Shown: positions 58,664 to 64,000 of the stretch, in pieces | How positions within the stretch are numbered: the stretch's first letter is position 1 | How the letters are laid out: each line of letters begins with the position of its first letter | Position numbers and translations under genes: made by a program | The notes under the pieces: model-generated | Told to the model about the DNA's origin: nothing | The model's input: the letters and a program-made list of their open reading frames with translations, nothing else | Database searches by the model: none | Assembly (NCBI GenBank): GCA_964511535.1 | Contig: CAZEFW010000008.1 | Span: 1-64,000, forward strand | From: CAZCFB01 sp964511535 | GTDB lineage: Bacteria > Myxococcota_A > Polyangia > GCA-2747355 > CAZCFB01 | Direction: 5' to 3' | Length of the DNA stretch: 64,000 nt

Positions 58664-60179
58664 AGCGCTCGGCGGAGCCCTGCAGAAATCCGCCGGTGAA
58701 CAGCACCGTGCCGTCGCGCAGCTTGGTCGCCGTGTGGTAGCTGCGCCACTCCTGCATCTTGACCTGCTTGATGTCGGCCTTCTTGATGGCGGCGCAGGTG
58801 CACTTGACCGGAACCAGCTCCGCCATGGCCACGGCGGTGGCCGTGCCGCCGGCCACCAGCAACCGGCGGCTCCCCCCGGGCCCACGCACCACCGTGGCCG
58901 AGTGGCCCGTGTGGTAGGTGTGCAGCTGCCCGACCTTGACCAGCCGGGTGGGCGCGGCCGTGTCGAGGCAGTGGATCTCGTTCAGGTGGGTCTCCTGCTT
59001 GTTGGTGGGGTTGACCACCGTGCCGCCGGTGACGTAAATGGCGCCGGTGCCGCCCCCGCTGCACGGCACCCGCGCCGCCGCCGCGCCGTGGCGCCCCACC
59101 TGCAGGCCGAAGCCGGCGATGGGCTGGAAGCAGGGGGCCTTTCCGCAGGGGGCCTTGCCCGACATGTGGAAGATCTCCTCTTGCACCGGCGTGGCCTTGG
59201 GGTAGAGCTGCCCGCCCACCAGCAGCGCCCGGCGGCCGTCTCCGAAAGCTACCGCCTGCGGGCTGGTGCGCGGCTCGGCGAGCTTGAGCCCCTCGTTGCC
59301 CACGCGCATGCCCTTCGCCGGGTCGTACAGCTCGGCCGAGGCCGCGGCGTACAGCGACGCCGCCCCGCCGGCCAACAGCAGCCGGTCGGGAGACACCATC
59401 ACCGCGGCGTGGGCGTAGCGGGCGAACAGCATGGAGGTCTTGCCCGCGGTGCTGCCTCGCCTGAACGACTCGACGAGGTCCAGCGGCACCAGCCCCTTCT
59501 TGTCGGCCTTGACGTACACGCCCCCCGTGAGCAGCGCGCCGCCGCCGCCGGGGGCCGGGACCGCGCGGTGCCAGATGCGCCGCTGGCTCAGCCGCGCCGG
59601 CAACAGGGAGAAGGTGCCGGCCAGGGGGTCGTAAGCCTCCACCGTCTCGTGGATGGTCGCCCGGGTCAGGTCGTTGATGTCGGCGATGGACAGCTTGCTG
59701 CCGCCCGCCACCAGCACCTCGCCGGCGGCCGTGGCCCCGTTGACCAGGGTGGCCGAGTGGTAGACCCGCTGGGCTGACAGGGCGCCCGTGGCAGAGCTCC
59801 GGTCGGCGCAGTCGAGGTACACGCCCACCCGGGCCTCGCCGTCGCCGTTGCGGAACAGCGGGCTCTGGCCGCTGACCTTGCCGCCCGCCCCGCAGGGGCC
59901 GCCCTTGGCGAGGGTCACCACTACCTTCACGCGGTACGACCGGCCCGGCTCCAGGTCGAGCCCCTCGAACAGCCGCTGGCGCGATGCGAGGGAGGCGGCC
60001 GCGACCTGCGCTTGCTGCAGGGCGGCGCCGCTGTCACCGTCGAGCAGGGACAGGGCCAGGGTGCCGTTGAGCTTGTCCAGCGCCAGGGTGGCGGGGGCGC
60101 CCAGCTTGATGACCACCGTGGAGGGGTCGGCGCAGGCGGCGAGGGTCAGCAGCAGGAGGGTGGCGAGGTGGGGACGCAA
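58647..60179 (-). CDS. Kelch/galactose-oxidase-like propeller lipoprotein
   Basis: 510 residues. Lipoprotein signal (LATLLLLTLAAC) from a TTG start. After a ~100-residue beta domain come kelch-type blades with paired glycines: RVYHSATLVNGATAAGEVLVAGG, AHAAVMVSPDRLLLAGG, GHSATVVRGPGGSRRLLVAGG, SYHTATKLRDGTVLFTGG. It is probably an outer-membrane-anchored recognition domain. No galactose-oxidase copper ligands identified. TATAAT lies 9 nt upstream of the TTG. Confidence 0.78.
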   Translation of the reverse strand: MRPHLATLLLLTLAACADPSTVVIKLGAPATLALDKLNGTLALSLLDGDSGAALQQAQVAAASLASRQRLFEGLDLEPGRSYRVKVVVTLAKGGPCGAGGKVSGQSPLFRNGDGEARVGVYLDCADRSSATGALSAQRVYHSATLVNGATAAGEVLVAGGSKLSIADINDLTRATIHETVEAYDPLAGTFSLLPARLSQRRIWHRAVPAPGGGGALLTGGVYVKADKKGLVPLDLVESFRRGSTAGKTSMLFARYAHAAVMVSPDRLLLAGGAASLYAAASAELYDPAKGMRVGNEGLKLAEPRTSPQAVAFGDGRRALLVGGQLYPKATPVQEEIFHMSGKAPCGKAPCFQPIAGFGLQVGRHGAAAARVPCSGGGTGAIYVTGGTVVNPTNKQETHLNEIHCLDTAAPTRLVKVGQLHTYHTGHSATVVRGPGGSRRLLVAGGTATAVAMAELVPVKCTCAAIKKADIKQVKMQEWRSYHTATKLRDGTVLFTGGFLQGSAERFNPAL

Positions 60180-60188
60180 GGTGGGGAC

Positions 60189-60194
60189 ATTATA
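60189..60194 (-). promoter_or_regulatory. Consensus -10 TATAAT, 9 nt before TTG start
   Basis: A perfect TATAAT on the minus strand ends 9 nt before the TTG at 60179; no Shine-Dalgarno between. Confidence 0.5.
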
Positions 60195-60212
60195 GCGCCG
60201 GCGAGCGGCGCC

Positions 60213-61199
60213 CTACAGCGCGGTCTTGAACACGCACTTGGCGGCGCTGCCCTCGGCGGGGTTGGTGTTGTAGTTGTCCTGGTAGAACACGCGGCGGAAC
60301 AGGGCGTCCCAGCACTCGGTGATCTCCACCTTGACGCTGGCGGGCAGGTCTCCGCCCGAGGCGGTGGCGTCGCCGCGGCCGGCGCCGGCTGCGGTCCAGC
60401 GGCTCTTGACCGTGTAGAGCTCCTTCTTGCTCAGGCTCTTGTCCTTGTGCAGGTCCACGCGGGTGGCGTACTTGAACTCGCCCGAGGCGTCCACGCGATC
60501 GAGGTAGGTGTAGGCCGCGTTGACCTTGTCGCCGCCGTTGTCCGAGTAGTCGGTGAGCACCAGCTTGATGGCCCGCTTGACGCCCGTGGTGTCGTAGGTG
60601 GCGGCCATCTTGCCGGTGTCCTGGTAGGTCAGCGGGTCGAGCTTGTTCAGGGCGCTGGCGTTGGCCCAGTAGGTGCCGGCGAAGCCGCTGAAGTACTTGC
60701 TGTAGCCCTTGACCGAGGTGCCGGCCAGGATGGTGACGAACTTGCCCTTGATGTGGCCCTTGCGCCGGGCCGACAGGGCGTAGGCGTACTTGCCGGGGCC
60801 CTTGCGCTGGACATTGAGCATCCAGGTCAGCGGCTCCAGCGGCGGCGTCCAGGGGCCCCAGGTGGCCACGCCGCTCTGCAGGAAGGTGGGCGGCTGCTGC
60901 ACGATGCCCTCGATGATGTTGAGGCCGACCCAGATGGAGCGGTTCAGGCTGCGCGAGACGCTGTAGGTCAGCTGGTACATGTCGGCGCGCTGGCCCAGCA
61001 GGGCCTGGTCGATGGTGCCCACCTCGCCGGACTGGCTGCTGGACGAGCTGCCCGCGGGGACCATCAGGGCCAGGTCGTCCCGGGTGGGCACCGCGCTGGA
61101 GAGCTCCTCCTCCTCGGGGTCGATGCCGCCGCAGGCCAGCACACCCGCGACGAGAGAGGTGATGGTCAGGGTGACGAGGATACGGTTGATCTGGTTCAT
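60213..61199 (-). CDS. Secreted lipoprotein of unknown function
   Basis: 328 residues; start at 61199 has AAGGAG upstream. Lipoprotein signal (ILVTLTITSLVAGVLAC), a Ser/Glu linker, then a ~280-residue beta-rich domain (RKGPGKYAYALSARRKGHIK, GKMAATYDTTGVKRAIKLVL, VNAAYTYLDRVDASGEFKYATR, VKVEITECWDALFRRVFYQD). The strand pattern suggests a lipocalin/OmpA-barrel-like or Ig-like fold; I do not recognise it. Confidence 0.7.
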   Translation of the reverse strand: MNQINRILVTLTITSLVAGVLACGGIDPEEEELSSAVPTRDDLALMVPAGSSSSSQSGEVGTIDQALLGQRADMYQLTYSVSRSLNRSIWVGLNIIEGIVQQPPTFLQSGVATWGPWTPPLEPLTWMLNVQRKGPGKYAYALSARRKGHIKGKFVTILAGTSVKGYSKYFSGFAGTYWANASALNKLDPLTYQDTGKMAATYDTTGVKRAIKLVLTDYSDNGGDKVNAAYTYLDRVDASGEFKYATRVDLHKDKSLSKKELYTVKSRWTAAGAGRGDATASGGDLPASVKVEITECWDALFRRVFYQDNYNTNPAEGSAAKCVFKTAL

Positions 61200-61341
61200 G
61201 GCTCGGCTCCTTTGTTTGCGTTGTCTGCGAAGGGAAGATTGCAGGGGGCGTGCCATGAAGGTGAGTCATCCCAACGGACCGAAATCACTTGTGTTAGGAT
61301 CATGAGCTGCTCGAGCGAGCGGGGGCGCCGAGTGTAACCAT

Positions 61342-61370
61342 ACTCACCCGGGGTGAGTGCTATTGCACTC
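61342..61370. promoter_or_regulatory. Two overlapping perfect palindromes (operator candidate)
   Basis: ACTCACCC-G-GGGTGAGT (61342-61358) overlaps GAGTGC-TATT-GCACTC (61355-61370); the two share GAGT. A further GGTGAGT half-site is at 61260-61266. They lie 14 nt upstream of the start at 61385, between divergent lipoprotein genes. Confidence 0.55.
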
Positions 61371-61384
61371 AGCTGGAGGTGCCG

Positions 61385-62008
61385 ATGAAGACAATGTTGG
61401 GGTTGAGCATCATGGCCGCCGTGCTGTGTGGCTGCGGCGGGCGAACCGGGCTCGTCGGGCAAGGCGCAGGAGGCGGCGCAGATGGCGGCAAGGTCGCGTG
61501 GGATGTCGGCGGCGTGGCCGACGGCAGGAGCGCGACGCGGGATGGAGCGGCCGCCGTAGACCAGGGCACGCCGCGGGATACACGGTCCCGCGATGCCTGC
61601 CTGCCGATCCCGGCCAAAAAGGTGAGCGACACCTACAAGGGCACCTGGAAGGGCAAGTGGAGCTGCGGCGGAGTCAAGCCGGAGAGCATCTCGGGCACCC
61701 TGAGCTTCAAGCTCAGCCCGGCGGGGAGCCCGGACAACTTCAACGTCAGCGGCTCCATGACCGGGACGGTGGTGCTCGGGTTGACCTTCAAGGGCAGCAT
61801 CAACGGCAAGATGGGCTGCACGTCGTTGTCGGCGGCCATGCCTGACATCACGGTGGGCAGCGGGCCCGTGCTCTACCAGCTGACCGGGACCATGCGGGGC
61901 GCCTTTTCAAAGACCGGCCCCTCCAGCCACGGGTTCAAGGGCGGCACCTGGACCGCCAAGGAGCCGAAGCTGAAGTGCAACGCGTCGGGCACCTGGGAGG
62001 CGAGCTGA
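61385..62008 (+). CDS. Lipoprotein of unknown function
   Basis: 207 residues; the ATG at 61385 is 5 nt after GGAGG (a GTG at 61379 overlaps that site). Lipoprotein signal (MLGLSIMAAVLCGC), a Gly/Ala/Asp-rich linker (~20-70), then a ~130-residue beta domain with regular strands (YKGTWKGKWSCGG, ISGTLSFKLSPAG, FNVSGSMTGTVVLGLTFKGS, GGTWTAKEPK). It resembles small calycin-type folds. Unknown function. The double palindrome just upstream suggests it is specifically regulated. Confidence 0.7.
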   Translation: MKTMLGLSIMAAVLCGCGGRTGLVGQGAGGGADGGKVAWDVGGVADGRSATRDGAAAVDQGTPRDTRSRDACLPIPAKKVSDTYKGTWKGKWSCGGVKPESISGTLSFKLSPAGSPDNFNVSGSMTGTVVLGLTFKGSINGKMGCTSLSAAMPDITVGSGPVLYQLTGTMRGAFSKTGPSSHGFKGGTWTAKEPKLKCNASGTWEAS

Positions 62009-62010
62009 AA

Positions 62011-62052
62011 AATGCCAGCGTGCCAGAGCGCCGGAGTGCCAGAATGCCAGAA
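62011..62052 (+). repeat. TGCCAGAA array, copy 3
   Basis: AATGCCAG, CGTGCCAG, AGCGCCGG, AGTGCCAG, AATGCCAGAA directly after a stop codon, between convergent genes. Confidence 0.75.
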
Positions 62053-62073
62053 TTGACGGCCCGCGGCCTGACC

Positions 62074-62631
62074 TCAGCCTGATCTCGCACCCGCCGGTTC
62101 GCGGGTGATGATCAGCCAGAAGGCCACCGCCCCCCACAACCAGAAAACATGCTGCATGAGCGTCAGGTTGTGGCCGTTGACCGTGGCCACCGCCGGGTTC
62201 CACCACAGGTCCAGGAAGGCCCAGCCGTCGTTGAACAGGCTCGACAGCTCCACCACGATGGCCTGCACCTGGCCGTACAGCACAAACACCGCCAGCTCCG
62301 CGCCGCGCCGGCGCGACAGCGCGCCCGGGCCGAACAGCCCGCGCAGGATGAGGCATCCCAGCACGTACAGCCCCCCGTCCCACAGGGTGTGCGCCACCAT
62401 GAACACCGACCAGTGCAGGGGCAGCGGCGTGATCCACGCGATGGTCCGGTACCCCTCGGTGGCGGCGCTGCCCACGAAGATCGGCACCTCCCAGGTCAGG
62501 CCCACCGCCGCGCCGATCCAGAACCAGCGCAGCAGCTCACCCCGCGCCCGCCCGGCGAAGTACAGGGCGTGCAGCAGCAGCGGCACCCCTGCCGCCACCG
62601 CCAGATCCAGCGGGTAGTACAGCTCCTTCAT
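62074..62631 (-). CDS. Polytopic membrane protein
   Basis: 185 residues with about five hydrophobic helices (LAVAAGVPLLLHALYFAG, FWIGAAVGLTWEVPIFVG, MVAHTLWDGGLYVLGCLIL, LAVFVLYGQVQAIVVEL, QHVFWLWGAVAFWLIIT). Conserved-looking polar residues inside helices (TWE, HTLWDGG) hint at a channel or enzyme, but I do not recognise the family. The start overlaps the stop of the sigma54 activator by 1 nt (TAATG), so it is translationally coupled. Confidence 0.72.
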   Translation of the reverse strand: MKELYYPLDLAVAAGVPLLLHALYFAGRARGELLRWFWIGAAVGLTWEVPIFVGSAATEGYRTIAWITPLPLHWSVFMVAHTLWDGGLYVLGCLILRGLFGPGALSRRRGAELAVFVLYGQVQAIVVELSSLFNDGWAFLDLWWNPAVATVNGHNLTLMQHVFWLWGAVAFWLIITREPAGARSG

Positions 62632-63968
62632 TACCGGTACTTCTGCAGGCGCCGCTTGAAGTTCATCCGGTCCATACCCGCCGCCCGCGCCGCGGCCGAG
62701 ACGTTGCCGCGGTGGCGCTGCAGCTGCCCCAGCAGGTACGCCTCCTCGAAGGTGGCCACCACCTCGGCTTTCTGGGCGGTGAAGGGCCGGTCCAGATCCA
62801 CCGGCGCCTCCTGCCCACGCTCCCCCGCAGGCGCCGGCGCCGACTTCACATGCTCGCTGTCGATGGGGCCGCCGCTCAGGATCAGCGTGCGCTCGATGAA
62901 GTTGCGCAGCTCCCGCACGTTGCCCGGCCAGGGCCGCTGCTCGAGCCGGCGCCAGTTGTCCTCGCTGATGCCGCGCAGGATCTCTCCTGCTCGCCGGGGC
63001 TCCAGCTCCTGGATGAAGCGCGTCACCAGCGGGCGCACGTCCTCGGGGCGCTCACGCAGCGGGGCCAGGGTCACCTCCACCACCGCCAGGCGGTAGTACA
63101 GGTCCTCGCGGAACGCTCCGCGGTTGACCTCCGTGGCCAGCCGCCGGTTGGTGGCCGCCACCAGGCGCACGTCCACACCCCGGGCATGACTGCCGCCGAT
63201 GCGGCGCACCTGCCGCGACTGCAGCACCCGCAGCAGCTTCGGCTGCATCTCCAGGGGCAGCTCGCCGATCTCGTCCAGAAACAGCGTGCCGCCGCTGGCC
63301 TCCTCGAAGCGGCCCTGGCGCTGCTCGGTGGCGCCGGTGAACGCGCCCTTCTCGTGGCCGAACAGCTCTGCCTCCATCAACGTCGCCGGCACCGCGGCGC
63401 AGTCGAGCACCACCAGCGGCCCCGCCCGGCGTCGGCTGGCGCGATGCACCGCGTGCGCCACCATCTCCTTGCCGGTGCCGCTCTCGCCGGTGATCAGCAC
63501 GGTGGCGTCGGTGGGCGCGGCGCGCTCCAGCACGGCGAACAGCTCGGCCATGGCCGCCGACGCGCCGGTGACGCCGAAGAACTCCTCCTGCTCGCTGGCC
63601 GGCAGGTCCGCCCCCTCCCCTCGCGCCTCGAAGGTCAGGCTCACCTGCCCCAGCCGCAGCATGGCCCGCTGCGGCAGGTAGGCGTCCCGGACGCGGAGCC
63701 CGTCCACGAAGCTGCCGTTGGTGCTCTCCAGGTCGATGATCCGGAAGCCCGCCCGCTCTGCAACCAGCTCCAGGTGGAACCGTGAGACCGAGGGATCCGC
63801 CAGCACCAGGTCGTTCCCCTCGTGGGAGCCGACGCGGAACCGCGGCGCCGCCACCTGCAGGTCCACCCCGTCTGGCCCGCCCGTCAGCCGGAACCCGCGC
63901 ACGCGGCGACGGCGCCCACCCCCGGGGGCGCTGATGATCTCGGTGGCAGGCGGGGGCTCGGGAGACAC
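62631..63968 (-). CDS. FHA-sigma54 activator (enhancer-binding protein)
   Basis: 445 residues from a GTG start. FHA domain (~35-115: FRVGSHEGNDLVLADPSVSRFH, STNGSFVDG) with the pThr-binding Ser/Arg/Asn residues. AAA+ domain (~130-365): GESGTGKEMVAHAVH (Walker A), GAFTGA (~206), GGTLFLDEIGELP (Walker B), ATNRRL. Fis-type HTH at the end (NVSAAARAAGMDRMNFKRRL). It lacks the GAF domain of the 3630-5540 protein. FHA at the N-terminus implies phosphothreonine-dependent control. A TAGAGT hexamer 6 nt upstream suggests a leaderless transcript. Confidence 0.92.
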   Translation of the reverse strand: MSPEPPPATEIISAPGGGRRRRVRGFRLTGGPDGVDLQVAAPRFRVGSHEGNDLVLADPSVSRFHLELVAERAGFRIIDLESTNGSFVDGLRVRDAYLPQRAMLRLGQVSLTFEARGEGADLPASEQEEFFGVTGASAAMAELFAVLERAAPTDATVLITGESGTGKEMVAHAVHRASRRRAGPLVVLDCAAVPATLMEAELFGHEKGAFTGATEQRQGRFEEASGGTLFLDEIGELPLEMQPKLLRVLQSRQVRRIGGSHARGVDVRLVAATNRRLATEVNRGAFREDLYYRLAVVEVTLAPLRERPEDVRPLVTRFIQELEPRRAGEILRGISEDNWRRLEQRPWPGNVRELRNFIERTLILSGGPIDSEHVKSAPAPAGERGQEAPVDLDRPFTAQKAEVVATFEEAYLLGQLQRHRGNVSAAARAAGMDRMNFKRRLQKYR

Positions 63969-63974
63969 GCCTCT

Positions 63975-63980
63975 ACTCTA
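63975..63980 (-). promoter_or_regulatory. -10-like hexamer TAGAGT, 6 nt before GTG
   Basis: On the minus strand TAGAGT ends 6 nt before the GTG at 63968; no Shine-Dalgarno sequence. Any -35 would fall outside the window. Confidence 0.42.
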
Positions 63981-64000
63981 CCGGCTCCACGCTGACCGGG

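Overview
The window is about 70% GC and densely coded on both strands, with no rRNA, tRNA, CRISPR, prophage or insertion sequence that I can see. It looks like the chromosome of a Myxococcota (former Deltaproteobacteria) member. Evidence: Ser/Thr kinases with an HRDISPSN-type loop, FHA-sigma54 activators, PEGA proteins, an AgmX/PglI-type C-terminal domain, a DUF4388-like domain and many secreted lipoproteins. The assignment is inference from gene content only. The first ~130 bases hold long G runs and may be an assembly edge.

Layout. 1-8.1 kb: envelope and signalling genes (PEGA/TPR proteins, TSP3-repeat lipoprotein, FHA-GAF-sigma54 activator, lipid kinase, lnt). 8.2-17.9 kb: secreted beta-propeller/HEAT protein, a degenerate DRE-TIM acyltransferase-family protein, M23 peptidase, a five-repeat Cys/Tyr-rich lipoprotein, an isoaspartyl-peptidase-like Ntn hydrolase, an EEP-fold protein and an AgmX-like protein. 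18.1-24.2 kb: mdh, sucCD, ndk and a hybrid histidine kinase with a CxxCH sensor. 24.3-33.8 kb: low-complexity and propeller lipoproteins, rlmN, a Ser/Thr kinase and an HD hydrolase. 33.9-39.4 kb: a polyphosphate operon (ppx-ppk-CYTH/CHAD). 39.5-44.0 kb: panB/panC, a deoxynucleoside kinase and a PEGA pseudokinase. 44.0-58.7 kb: an isoprenoid locus. 58.7-64 kb: secreted proteins and a second FHA-sigma54 activator.

The main discovery is the isoprenoid locus. It holds type 2 IPP isomerase, an HMG-CoA reductase fused to a prenyl diphosphate synthase, mevalonate kinase, a diphosphomevalonate-decarboxylase-family protein, and a tight five-gene operon: UbiD-family decarboxylase, aconitase X large and small subunits, UbiX and isopentenyl phosphate kinase. 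The operon matches the archaeal-type mevalonate pathway (mevalonate 5-phosphate -> trans-anhydromevalonate 5-phosphate -> isopentenyl phosphate -> IPP), here in a bacterial setting. Only thiolase and HMG-CoA synthase are missing from a route running from acetyl-CoA to polyprenyl diphosphate.

Two genome-style features recur. Many genes start 5-10 nt after a TAnnnT (-10-like) hexamer with no Shine-Dalgarno sequence, which suggests widespread leaderless transcription. Intergenic gaps also carry several families of short dispersed repeats (TGTCAAG palindromes, TGCCAGAA arrays, CTTCAGACTTCAGG inverted repeats, CGTAGAC and GTCGACT arrays). No gap between genes exceeds 300 bases.
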